Part shown: positions 24,701 to 33,976 of the stretch, in pieces
How the letters are laid out: the number at the start of each line of letters is the position of its first letter
Position numbering within the stretch: position 1 is the stretch's first letter
Assembly (NCBI RefSeq): GCF_020497125.1
Contig: NC_059079.1
Location: forward strand, 49,611,114 to 49,675,113
DNA length: 64,000 bases
Source: Mauremys mutica
Lineage: Eukaryota > Chordata > Testudines > Geoemydidae
Direction: 5' to 3'
The notes under the pieces: model-generated
What the model was told of the DNA's origin: nothing
Database searches by the model: none
What the model saw: the letters and a program-made list of their open reading frames with translations, nothing else
Made by a program: the position numbers and the translations under genes

Positions 24701-25062
24701 TTCTCTCCCTACAGGCTCGCCTCCGTACCCTTTGGAAAGCCTCACAGTTTTCCCAGACCGTGCCGCTGGAAGAACAGATCCACCCGTTCCAACCAGGGGA
24801 CTTCGTCTGGGCCAAAAAGTTCGTTCGTGGCGACGCCCTCCAGCTGAGGTTTACTGGACCCCACCAGGTTCTTTTAACAACCCAGACTGCAGTGTTCCTG
24901 GAAGGACGCAAATCCTGGATCCACCACTCCCACGTCAAGCCAGCCGTAGTGGACCACAGTGACGGACCAGCAGCTCTTGCCACCACTAAGGATACTGCCT
25001 CTGACCAGTGGACCAGCTTACCTCTTTCAGACATCAGACTTAAATTGACTCGAAAAAAATGA
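21714..25062 (+). pseudogene. pol: pro-pol remnant: protease, RT, RNase H, integrase with several breaks
   Basis: Protease (from about 21762) has the catalytic DTGA at 21858-21869 and a downstream GRDLL. RT begins near 22230; its fingers/palm lie in this frame to about 22612, after which the frame changes and a short loss is likely. The polymerase YVDD box (22751-22762) is in another frame. Further breaks occur around 22960-22985 and at the C7 run near 23156-23163. RNase H shows SDGSSFY, AELYAL and TDSKYAF (about 23655-23850) and then stops abruptly. A loss follows, and integrase continues in a third frame. Gammaretroviral pol is one open frame of about 1200 codons, so this copy cannot make it. 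Confidence 0.88.
23926..25062 (+). CDS. Integrase segment of ERV pol (longest intact domain)
   Basis: An open stretch of 378 codons. The zinc-binding HHCC domain shows HHDKGGHYG then CSTCQRN. The catalytic core has D at 24187-24189, D at 24361-24363 and E at 24469-24471, with 35 residues between the last two: the retroviral DD35E signature. A C-terminal SH3-like DNA-binding part follows (FQPGDFVWAKKF near 24790-24830). In the intact family this is cleaved from Gag-Pol and inserts viral DNA. Here it is cut off from an intact upstream frame; it is open for some distance before 23926 but joins a broken RNase H. Its stop overlaps the env start by four bases (ATGA, 25059-25062). Confidence 0.8.
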   Translation: MPDGRACLPRSTYPVAVRWHHDKGGHYGTHALVDTIARFWYAPGIQPYCLSIVKACSTCQRNGPAPPLNKIKGGRPPPAAPFQHLQIDFADMPKAFGKKHLLVLVCPLTSSVEAFPTANCTAATVAKILLRDIVPRFGIPLILDSDRGPHFTGNVLGHLEQGLGISHSFHTPYQPQSSGKVERMNRELKLTLAKYCQETGLNWPQVLPLVLFHLRTRPTRVLGLSPFELLYGHPPFKGGALPRADVSLLGGDHMTACQFLSLQARLRTLWKASQFSQTVPLEEQIHPFQPGDFVWAKKFVRGDALQLRFTGPHQVLLTTQTAVFLEGRKSWIHHSHVKPAVVDHSDGPAALATTKDTASDQWTSLPLSDIRLKLTRKK

Positions 25063-26027
25063 GAGGACCTTTTATTCTGACAACTGTATGTTTTTTATTA
25101 TGCCTTTTTAGTTTATTTTCTGCTTATAAAGATAATGCTTTTATTAGATATTCCCACGAGGTTAAAACTCGTATTTTAGGAAATAGAAGTAATTGCTGGG
25201 TATGTACTCAATTTCCAGTAAATGCAGAACAGGGACTCCCCTTCACACCCATTCCCCTGACCACTGCTAATATGACTTGGATGCCACCGGCTAGAATAAA
25301 AGATCCAGTCCAACACAATCTTACATGGGACAAAACAGGAGTGCCAATTAACAGATATCTCAGGGTAACCAATCAGACAGGATCACTGTGTTTTGTTAAA
25401 GAAAAAGGGTCAACTTTTGTGGGAACCAGTAAATGCAACATGTATTTTAATGGCACCGCCTTTAGTAAAAACCTTGGCTTCAAGCCTTGTGCATCCCACT
25501 TATCCCATATGTAAATCCCCCACAAGCCTTCAGAGTCAGCTTTTAAGAAACCCTGCTCAGATCACGAGGGTGTCCAACTAATTGTTAAGGGATATACAAT
25601 TGCCTTCTACAACTGCTCAAGCAGTACTACACTGCACTTTAAAAACACCACTACCAAATTGTGCCTCTGCGGTTCGCACAACGACCCCTCTGCGTTACCA
25701 GGGGAACAGTGGTCCAACGGGTGGTGGGTTACCTCCTACTTTGAGAAATGGAATACCCGAAACGCAATGTATGGAACACACCAGCCACCTTATGATTGGT
25801 GGGGAGCCTTATGGAATTGGCTGCCTGGATTTGGGTGGGTTAAAAAACTCTTGGTGGGTATTGTTGGGGCCATAGTAATCCTTATAATACTGTGTTGCTG
25901 CATCCAGTGTGTCCCCTCCCTCATAAACTCATGTGGGTCAGTTTATTCTTTTCCTACTTCAGCCAAAGGCCTTACTCTCTTTGAGTTGGCCCAGGCTGAA
26001 ATTGCCAAGCGGCCCTTGGCTCCTTAA
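25059..26027 (+). pseudogene. env: env remnant: N-terminal surface part and membrane anchor, ectodomain lost
   Basis: The start ATG overlaps the pol stop. The first 20-25 residues are a hydrophobic signal peptide. A CWVC motif follows near residue 47, the CXXC type of gammaretroviral surface subunits, together with several N-linked glycosylation sequons. A TAA stop at 25512-25514 ends the first open stretch (151 codons), but the same frame stays open from there to 26027. The end has a strongly hydrophobic membrane span (about 25850-25910) and a short cytoplasmic tail. Fusion peptide, heptad repeats and the CX6CC region of the transmembrane subunit are absent, so a deletion lies upstream of the anchor. 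No fusion function is possible. Confidence 0.8.
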
Positions 26028-26067
26028 AATGGGGTGTAGCGTTTGGTAAATAATTATCCCAAAGCTA

Positions 26068-26079
26068 CAAATGGAGGAA
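26068..26079 (+). promoter_or_regulatory. Polypurine tract (weak)
   Basis: The purine-rich bases AAATGGAGGAA directly precede the 3' LTR, where retroviruses prime plus-strand DNA. It is shorter and less pure than usual, so the call is positional. Confidence 0.5.
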
Positions 26080-26505
26080 TGTTGAGTCTGAACTTTTCAT
26101 GAGTTTAAACTTAATCCAGACTTGATGTCTCTGTCTGAAACTTTTAATCAAGGCTCTGACCTGCGAACTACTCCTGACACCTCCCCCCTCCCAATAAGTA
26201 GTCATATCCTCCTTTGTCTTTTCTAATTTACATTTTAACCTGTTTTATCCTGTAGAATCTTGATTGATTATGCATGACCATTATGATCTGTTAATCACTT
26301 TGTTTACTTCTGTGTATAAACATTGATGCTCACCCCTAATAAACTTGCCACACTTACTCCGAAGCTTTGCTCTTAAGCTAAGGATGGTGTGAGCCCGTTG
26401 ATCAACGAATTATTGTCTGGTCTCTGACAGTTTTCTGAGCCCTATACCAACTCCGCACAAACTCGGGTGCTGGAGAGGTGAGTAGGACTTGCTTTTTACC
26501 TAACA
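26080..26505 (+). repeat. ERV 3' LTR
   Basis: Same 426-bp sequence as 20219-20644 by direct comparison, with TG...CA ends, TATAAA, AATAAA and the U5 splice-donor-like GGTGAGTA. Followed by the second ATAC of the TSD. Confidence 0.93.
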
Positions 26506-26667
26506 ATACTAGGGAAACAAACTCTCCATTTCATTAATATTTTGATATCATTACTGGGAAAATCTCAAAGGGTTTGAACAGGTATCTCACAAATATGATG
26601 CTTTCCCAAACCTTGTTGCAACTCAGACATTCAGTCAGCAAAATCAGGCTGTAATTGCTGTGAGTTC

Positions 26668-26692
26668 AGAGAGAGAGAGAGAGAGAGAGAGT
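26668..26692. repeat. (GA)n microsatellite
   Basis: About 12 GA/AG units. The minus-strand frame at 26631-27092 that crosses it is repeat-derived. Confidence 0.95.
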
Positions 26693-26803
26693 ATGTGTGC
26701 ACGCACGCAGGGTTGTAGGAGGGGGAAATTTTTGATAGCCCAGAGCCCCGTATCATGCCAACCCCACTGCCCTCAGCTGGAATACCAATTGTTATGCTTA
26801 TGG

Positions 26804-27146
26804 CAGGGCCGGCGCTTCCATTAGGCAACCCTAGGCGGTCGCCTAGGGCCCCAAGATTCGGGGGGCGACATTTTGTGCGCTCCCCATAGGGCACACGGGA
26901 GCTTCCACTTCCGCTCCCATCGTGCCGCCGAAGAAGGACTTTCTGCCAACATGCCGCGGAAAACAGCAGCAGGCAACTGAGCAGCTCAATGACTGCTGCT
27001 GTCGCCTGCCGCATTTCGGCAGAGGGTCCTTCTTCGGCGGCACGATGGGAGTGGAACCGGAAGCTCCCGCGCGCCCCCTGGAGAGCGCACAAAATGCCAC
27101 CCCCCGAATTCTGCCTAGGGTGCCAGAAACTCTGGCGCCGCTCCTG
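26804..27146. mobile_element. hAT-type non-autonomous element, perfect 8-bp TSD
   Basis: The ends are CAGGGCCGGCGC and GCGCCGCTCCTG (inverted). The flanking duplication is GCTTATGG at 26796-26803 and 27147-27154. Inner halves are also inverted copies: TTCGGGGGGCGACATTTTGT near 26857 faces ACAAAATGCCACCCCCCGAA near 27090, and CCGCCGAAGAAGGAC faces GTCCTTCTTCGGCGG. Most of the 343 bp therefore forms one hairpin. The open frames on both strands across it mirror each other and are not genes. Confidence 0.85.
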
Positions 27147-27382
27147 GCTTATGGCAGAAAGCAGCTGAAAGGAAGCCTTTCTGAAATCTTAGCATGGAGC
27201 AAGAGGGAAAGTGAGTGACCATGAGGAATAAACATGATCCTGTGGCATCCTGACTTGAGCTTTTTGCTGAAGGATGTAGTTCTGCAAGGTGGAGAGTCTG
27301 GCAGTAGTTAACTATTGCTATGTGAAATACATCTGATAAACTGACGAACAATTCCCCACTTGACAGGCTGGAAAACTACATA

Positions 27383-28045
27383 CACCTCTACCTCGCTATA
27401 ACGCGACTTGATATAACACAGGTTCGCGTATAGCGTGGTAGCAGCGGGGCTTGGACAGCGCTTTAAAGGGTCCGGGGCTCCGGCTGCTGCGGGAAGCCCC
27501 GGCCCTTTAAATCACCGCTGGAGCCCTGCCGCTGCTACCCTAAGGCTGCGGCAGCGGGGCTTTCTGGAGATTTAAAGGGCCTGGGGCTCCGACTGCTGCG
27601 GGGAGCCCTGGGCCCTTTAAATCACTGCTGGAGCCCTGCTGCCGCTACTCCAGGGCTGCGGCAGCGGGGCTTGCGCAGTGCTTTAAAAGGTCTGGGGCTC
27701 CAGCTGCTGCAGGGTCCTTTGAATCCTGCTGGAGCCCTGCCGCTGCTACCCCGCGGCTGTGGCCACAGGGCTCACAGGCAATTTAAAGTGCCTAGGCTCC
27801 CTGCAGCAGCCGGAGCCCGGAGATCTTTAAATCACCGCCGGAGCCCTGACGCTGCTACCCCAGGGCTGCGGCCGCGGGGCTCACTGGCAATTTAAAGGGC
27901 CTGTGCTCCCCGCAGCAGCTGGAGCCCTGGGCCCTTTAAATCGCCAGCAAGCCCTGCTGCCCCTACCCCTATATAACGGGGTTTCAGCTATAACACGGTA
28001 GGGATTTTTGGCTCCCCACGACCGCGTTATAGCAGGTTAGAGGTG
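27383..28045. mobile_element. TA-flanked non-autonomous element (Tc1/mariner-like target) with internal minisatellite
   Basis: Left end CACCTCTACCTCGCTATAACGCG and right end CGCGTTATAGCAGGTTAGAGGTG are inverted copies. TA sits immediately outside both (27381-27382 and 28046-28047), the target duplication of Tc1/mariner-type transposons. A second, short relative without the minisatellite lies at 53734-53920. No transposase is encoded. Confidence 0.75.
27441..27975. repeat. ~110-bp GC-rich minisatellite, five units
   Basis: Units begin with GCAGCGGGGC or a close variant at 27441, 27551, 27661, about 27762 and 27871, so spacing is about 110, 110, 101 and 109 bp. Each unit contains CTTTAAAGGG...CCCTTTAAATC and GGAGCCCTG, so each is internally inverted. 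Entirely within the TA-flanked element. Confidence 0.8.
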
Positions 28046-28049
28046 TACT

Positions 28050-30115
28050 ACAGGTTGGAAAATTCCACACTTAGTGTTACATCGCTTTTTTTTTTTTTTT
28101 TTTTAAAGAACAAAACTGCTGAGGAGATGCTAACAAATTGGATATAAAAAGAGGAAGAAATCTGAGCTTGGTGGATATTTGAACACCTCTCAAGTTCCCC
28201 TGCAGATGGAAGGCCAGCCACTGGATGTCTGCAGTTATTCACTTGAGACATCCTCAAGACCTTGGGTAAATATGAATCTGGGATTTTTTTTAGGGTGTTT
28301 TACTAAACCTGTTGTGGGTGTGTGAAAGTGTTTGAAACTAAATTAAGTAAATCTTTAAGTAAAAGCATTCTTGTAGTATACTGCTTGGGCCAACCATCTA
28401 ATCAGTCAGACGGCCATGTCTCCATTGATATATTTTCTACTACCGCCTTGTCAGGAGTAATAGTTATCAAGAGCTTCTGGTGCCTCTCCTCTCTGACTAG
28501 GCTAACGATACCAGGAAAAATAAAAAGTCTCACAGGATTTTGTCTCTTCTTTTTCCATTCTCAGCTAGAGCCAGGATGCAGCACAGGCACATACAAAAAA
28601 TAAATAAATGTTTAAAATGTTGATCAAAAATATTCCGAGCTTAAAAAGAGATTCAATTCAGCTTTCATTTGAATTTGAGGCAAAGGTTTGGGCCATTTTT
28701 TATCTTAAATTGTTTTATTCCCACCAAATATTTTCCTGAAGAAGTCTGGGTTGCATCACATTGGCGGTTATAATTCTTATGTTGCTTCCTGAGCTGGGGT
28801 CTAAGTACATGTCTAACTTTAAGCATGTGGGAAGTTAATAGGACTACTCACATCCAAAAAAATAGATATGTGCTTACATACCTTGCTGAGCCAATGCCTT
28901 GATTAGCACTCTCCTTCCCTGACTCTCATGTAATTGGCGTAAGAAGTACTTTTAGGCTGATCCTTATTTGATGCAGACAGGATAGCAAAACTAAGACAGA
29001 CACATGCCATAAATTTAAGCTGCAAGCCACAACTTTGGTTAAATTTTAGCACAGGGGAGGGATGCTACCCACTCATCACCTATCCTCACCTGTACCTGGA
29101 ATTTAACTGGTTCCAGTGAGGGAGTTTTGGGCTCCTTACCATATAACCCATAATTTGAAGTAGGTTCTCCTGAGCCTACCCCTCAAGATTCATCTCTCTG
29201 AGTCTTAGCACCACTCCCCAAAAAAGGGTGGGGACTTCAGCTTGCGAGATCTACAAAGACTGACCTTGGTCCACTAATGCCACAAGGTCTCACTCCATGA
29301 GCTCAAGGCCCATCACCAAAATCCTAGGTCTTTTATCTATGGGAACTGAACTGTTCATTTTATCCTTTCAACTGCACTAGAAACCGGACACAAGCTGCAA
29401 CAAATTAATAAATCAACCCCAGTACCTCAGTTAGGTACCAAGCACACTCCTGCTTAACTGTGGCATGGAGATGCTGGGAGGAAGGCAAAAAAAAAAAATC
29501 ACCCCAAAACCCCTTGTCTTCTGCAAATTGACCCATGGAAGAAAAAAATTCTTTCCTGAGTCCCAAACAGGAGATGGCTAAGCCAGCAGCACCTATCAGT
29601 CCAGACTGCCATTCCTAATCCAGGGTGGGGATGCTGGAACAGAGGCAGAAGAGGCTCCACTCAGACCTTGCTCCATGTTCAATCCTGGGAGCTGGGATAT
29701 GCTGGCCAATCAGCACCTTTCCCCTCCAGCTGGCCAATGGATGCCAGAGACTCCCGGGGGAGGGAATGACTTGGTGTCTCTCGGTGAGTGTCTACCTACC
29801 TCACTGCAGGGACTGGCCCTCTTCACCATCAGCCCCATCAAGTTCCCCCGTTGAGGAAGATGGGTGACACTTTGATCGACAAACAGACCACTTTCACCAC
29901 AATATCCTGAGAATGACTGAAGTATGTTTTCATAAAACAGTATTTTTCACAACACAAAGTGAGCTGGCTGGACAAAGGGATAGTTAGAATCACCTATGCA
30001 CCCCTCCGTGCAGTCTCCTTTTTCTATAATATAAGAAAATAAAGTAAATATCTCAACAGAGAGGGAAAAATAGACAAACAGCATTATCAACTTTATTTAA
30101 ATAGATCTAGGTTGC
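28050..30115. other. No gene seen
   Basis: Contains a T run near 28087-28104 and scattered short frames without domains (for example 28322-28603 and 29625-29867). No repeat boundary could be fixed. Confidence 0.55.
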
Positions 30116-30499
30116 TTAGGCCTTGTCTACACTACAAGACTATTTCGAATCAACTTAGTTCGAATTTGTGGATTCGACCTTATGAAGTCGAATTTGTGTA
30201 TCCATACTAAATACACTAATTCGAATTTCTGAGTCCACATTCACGGGGCCAGCGTCGACTTTGGAAGCGGTGCACTGTGGGAAGCTATCCCACAGTTCCC
30301 GCAGTCCCCGCTGCCCATTGGAATGCTGGGTAGAGCTCACAATGCCTGCTGGGGGAAAAATGTGTCGAGGGTGGTTTTGGGTAACTGTCATCATTCAACC
30401 GTCACTCACAAACGCCCTCCCTCCCTGAAAGCGCCGGCGGGAAATCTGTTCGCGCACTTTTCTGGTCAGTGACAGCACGGACGCCACAGCACTGCGAGC

Positions 30500-31772
30500 A
30501 TGGAGCCCGCTGCGATCATCGCTGCACTTATGGCTGTTGTCAACACCTCGCACCTTATCGTCCACCTCTGCAACAGTCAGCTGCTGAGAAATCGGGCGAG
30601 GAGGCTCCGGCAGCGCGGTGAGGAGAGTGGCGCAGACCTCTCAGAAAGCAGGGTACGCCGGGCAGTGGAGATCATGGTGGCAATGGGTCACGTTCATGGT
30701 GTGGAACGGAGATTCTGGGCCCGGGGAAACAAGCACGGACTGGTGGGACCGCATAGTGCTGCAGGTCTGGGATGACACAGAGTGGCTGCGAAACTTCAGG
30801 ATGCGTAAGGGCACTTTCCTTGAACTGTGTGACTTGCTGTCCCCTGCCCTGAAGCGCCAGGACACCCGGATGCGAGCAGCCCTGAGTGTGCAGAAGCGAG
30901 TGGCCATAGCCCTCTGGAAACTTGCCACGCCAGACAGCTACCGGTCAGTAGCGAACCACTTTGGCGTGGGCAAATCTACCGTGGGGGTTGCTGTGATGCA
31001 AGTAGCCCACGCAATCGTTGAGCAACTGCTCTCAAAGGTGGTGACCCTGGGAAACGTCCAGGTTGTCATAGACGGCTTCGCCGCGATGGGATTCCCAAAC
31101 TGCGGTGGGGCTATAGATGGGACTCACATCCCTATCCTGGCACCGGCCCACCAGGCCAGCGATTACATTAACCGAAAGGGCTACTTTTCCATGGTGCTGC
31201 AAGGACTGGTGGACCATAGGGGACGTTTTACCAACATCAACGTCGGGTGGGCGGGCAAGGTTCATGACGCGCGTGTGTTCAGGAGCTCTGGTCTCTTTAG
31301 ACTCCTCCAGGCAGGTACTTTCTTCCCGGACCACAAAATAACGGTTGGGGATGTGCAGATGCCTACAGTGATCCTCGGGGTCCCAGCCTACCCGCTAATG
31401 CCCTGGCTCATGAAGCCCTATACAGGCGCCCTGGACAGAGAGAAGGAACTCTTCAACTACCGGCTGAGCAAGTGCAGAATGGTGGTGGAGTGTGCTTTCG
31501 GACGTCTCAAGGGGAGATGGCGGAGCTTACTCACTCGCTCGGACATCAGCGAAAAGAATATCCCCGTAGTTATTGCTGCATGCTGTGTGCTGCACAATCT
31601 GTGTGAGAGCAAGGGCGAGGCCTTTTTGTCCGGATGGGAGGTTGAGGCAAATCGCCTGGCTGCAGTTTACGCTCAGCCAGACACCCGTGCCGAGAGAATA
31701 TCTCAGCGGGAAGCGCTCTGTATCCGGGAGGCTTTGAAAGCAAGTTTCCTCGGAGATCAGGGTAACCTATGA
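30500..31772 (+). pseudogene. Harbinger transposase (HARBI1-like), one frameshift
   Basis: A DDE endonuclease that cuts and pastes the element. The N-terminal part reads from ATG 30500 and ends with RRFWARG in a frame that closes at 30775. From about 30720 the rest is open in another frame to 31772. The switch point is the CCCGGGG run (about 30720-30727), where one extra G explains the shift; with it discounted the gene would be about 423 codons, normal for the family. Catalytic residues: D at 31116-31118 (GAIDGTHIP), D at 31266-31268 (VHDARVF), E at 31488-31490 (VVECAFG). A helix-turn-helix-like segment lies near 30930-30990 (SVANHFGVGKSTV). An AATAAA at 31917-31922 follows the stop. Either a sequencing error or a real inactivation. 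Confidence 0.88.
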
Positions 31773-32687
31773 CTCTCCACTTGCTTTCAAGAGAAACTGA
31801 CCCTGGGCCTGTGTCAGTTTGTGTCGATTTGGATCTGCGGCTACATGCCGCGTTCTCCAAGTTTCCCCCACTTCCAAAGCACGTTTTTAAGCAAATTAAT
31901 TGTTACACTCATTATTAATAAATCTTTCTTTTACTTTGCTTTTCTATTCTGGTGTTGAGACATGGACGCATACTGTGCTGGGCACGGTGTGCACTGACGT
32001 ACAGACCGCTTCCTCCATAGAGGACTGACATCCTCCTGCTCCTACATAGGTCCCTGGGGTGGGGGACGGATGACAGTGGTTCTGCATGAAGGGGAGGGTT
32101 TGCAGGAAGGGGCGAGTGGTGCCTTCTTTGCATAGGGGTTTGGATGACGGCAGTGGGCTGCGGGTTTCTGCGTGGGAAGGGGTGATGGGTGTGGGAGAAG
32201 GGTGACTATCTGTCCGTGGATGAGGGCTCTTGTTGGGGCTCAGGGCAGCGGATAGGCTTGTGGATCCGTTGCAAGTGCATTGTAAGGGCAGCCTGCCTTC
32301 ACAGTAATGGCGTGGCAGGCGCTAGGACCCTGGACAAGCATACACATTACGAAATGATCAGGGGCAGCATACACAACACAGAATGACCCTGGTGCCTACT
32401 GACTGCAGTGTGTGTGTGCCCCGCAGTTGATCCTTTCCCCAAGTCTGTACCCTGGTACTGTAGGCTATACCGTGCAAGTATGAAACCCCTGTCCACCCCA
32501 TACACCGAAAAATCCTCTGACAGGAAAGACATGACGGAAACAGTGATTAACAGCAAACATCTTTTATTAATCTAATAAACAGTGGGGGGATGAACCTTGG
32601 ATTTGGGACTGGCTGAGCCTATAAGGGAAGCACTTCTACAAATTTCTAACGTGAGAAGTGCGGGGTACACGGCCGCTCTGCTCTGGT
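31773..32687. other. Convergent 3' regions of the two Harbinger genes
   Basis: The plus gene has AATAAA at 31917-31922. The minus gene has its signal as TTTATT on + at 32563-32568. Between them is non-coding sequence with no domain that I recognise. Confidence 0.6.
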
Positions 32688-33106
32688 TCAGTGACAGTTC
32701 TCACGGCCTCTACCACCCCTCCGTCTTGTACTTTTGGGTGAGGGGGGGCCAGGACTTCTTGGCTGGGGAGGGCGATTGCAGAGACACTGCAGGGGGGCCC
32801 TGTCCTCCAGCCTGCGGTCCTGCAGGACATCAACAAGGCGACGAAGCGTGTCCGTTTGTTCCTTCATGAGACCAAGCAGCGTTTGGGTGGTCTGCTGGTC
32901 TTCCTGCCGCCACCTATCCTCACGTTCCATGAGTGTGCGATGCTGCTCACATAGGGTCTCCCTCCAGTGTTTCTGCTCTGCAGCCTCTGCTCGGGAGCAG
33001 GCCATCAGTTCAGCGAACATGTCGTCCCTAGTCTTCTTCTTTCGCCGTCTAATCATTGCCAGTCTCTGCGAGGGGGATGCCGGGGCAGTCCGGGAAGGAG
33101 CCGAAG
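32688..33106 (-). CDS. Harbinger Myb/SANT-like protein, exon 2
   Basis: C-terminal exon of the gene starting at 34553. The acceptor is CACACAG at the exon edge (33107-33108 are its AG, read on -), preceded by a pyrimidine-rich CTTTCCCCATC. The exon encodes a basic patch (RRRKKK), then a long charged region with coiled-coil look (AELMACSRAEAAEQKHWRE onward, with LLGLMKEQTDTLRRLVDVLQ). In related Harbinger proteins this region is a multimerisation tail. Exon 1 ends in phase 1 and this exon begins with the two bases that complete an alanine codon. The exons total 577 + 419 = 996 nt, exactly 332 codons including the stop, which supports the junction. Confidence 0.8.
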
Positions 33107-33976
33107 CTGTGTGATGGGGAAAGTTAGTGATTTCCTTGTACAGATACATTTTGGCGAACAGTGAACACCGTCTAGTCAATTTCTATGAAGAAGACCGTAC
33201 CGGACAACAAGTGTCACGTGGTCTCCAGAGAAGCACAACATTTTGGCCTACGCTCTGATTGGCTGCGCCATTGAACAGGAGAGCGGAGAAGTCGGGAGAG
33301 ATAGCAGAATCCCTCTAGCAGAGAGTCCTGGTAAGCCTTACAGTACATTATGCTTATCAGTTAACGGATAGCTGTGCCGTCGTGCTAAAGGCAATCTGGA
33401 AATCAGATACTATGACCCTTTTGCAGCCACTCCCGACACTGCAGGGGAAAGATCAATGTATGCTTTTCCTGTGTGGCCTACAGCACGTGGCTGCTAAGCG
33501 CGGGGCTTTGTTATGCAAAGTATAAGTAAACCATTAAGAACAGTAACTATTCGCTAATTGCCCTAATTAGATGCAGCACTTCAGTAACGAGATTACCCTG
33601 AGGCGTGTCTCTCGAGTGCAGAAAGAAAGGATGTTAAGGGAAGCACTTCACCGACCGGGACCCTACGCGGCCATGCTGGTAGAGGCGATGGTTCCCCTGT
33701 ATCTGAGGATGTCGTGGCGTGGAAGAGTGAGCTTCACCGGAGGACCAAATAAGGCACCTCTTCCTCGAAACCTCCTGCGGAGGGTATTTGAGGAACTGTT
33801 TGAAGCATTTGTGGAATTGTCCATGGAGGACTATTGTTCCATCCCAATCTGTGTAGACCTACTGTTCGTTTAGTTTCCCTTTAAAAACTTTTAGATATAG
33901 TATTTATAGATAGAATTTATATTTTTGGTATACATGTTTTCGAGCAAATAAATATTTTCTTGTTTATACGACTTAC
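33107..33976 (-). other. Intron of the Harbinger Myb-like gene
   Basis: GT (33976-33975 on -, in GTAAGT) to AG (33108-33107). It is 870 nt long and contains the separate plus-strand unit at 33241-33952. Confidence 0.75.
33571..33873 (+). CDS. Unidentified 100-codon ORF inside the Harbinger intron, antisense
   Basis: An ATG-started frame with ordinary, non-repetitive protein composition (many Arg, Leu, Glu; three cysteines none of which forms a motif). I do not recognise any domain. It lies wholly within the intron of the minus-strand Myb-like gene. Upstream are an inverted CCAAT box (GATTGG near 33258) and a donor-like CCTG|GTAAGC (33330/33331). The ORF ATG immediately follows an AG (33569-33570) that could be an acceptor, though its pyrimidine tract is poor. 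AATAAA follows at 33947-33952, 74 nt after the stop. Together these look like a small third gene. A chance ORF remains possible: 100 codons is short and no homolog can be checked here. Confidence 0.4.
   Translation: MQHFSNEITLRRVSRVQKERMLREALHRPGPYAAMLVEAMVPLYLRMSWRGRVSFTGGPNKAPLPRNLLRRVFEELFEAFVELSMEDYCSIPICVDLLFV

Larger units (their letters stand above)
20219..26505 (+). mobile_element. Endogenous retrovirus, gammaretrovirus-like (class I), internally deleted provirus
   Basis: A complete LTR-to-LTR insertion of 6287 bp, flanked by the 4-bp duplication ATAC (20215-20218 and 26506-26509). Four bases is the usual length for gammaretrovirus-type integrase. Order: 5' LTR, tRNA-Pro primer binding site, leader, gag, pro-pol, env, 3' LTR. 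The two 426-bp LTRs appear identical on direct reading, so insertion was recent by LTR-divergence logic. The genes are nevertheless badly broken: gag lacks a recognisable capsid, pol has several frame changes and a loss between RNase H and integrase, and env lacks the transmembrane ectodomain. The length is below the usual 8 kb or more. The likeliest history is amplification in trans of an already defective element, or LTR homogenisation. Confidence 0.93.

Noticed and set aside
26631..27351. Several 80-150 codon ORFs on both strands
   Set aside because: They lie in the palindromic hAT element and a GA repeat; the proteins mirror each other.
33891..33976. AT-rich tail of the Myb-like ORF after the GTAAGT donor
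   Set aside because: Composition changes sharply at the donor and the spliced frame joins exon 2 exactly, so the tail is intronic.
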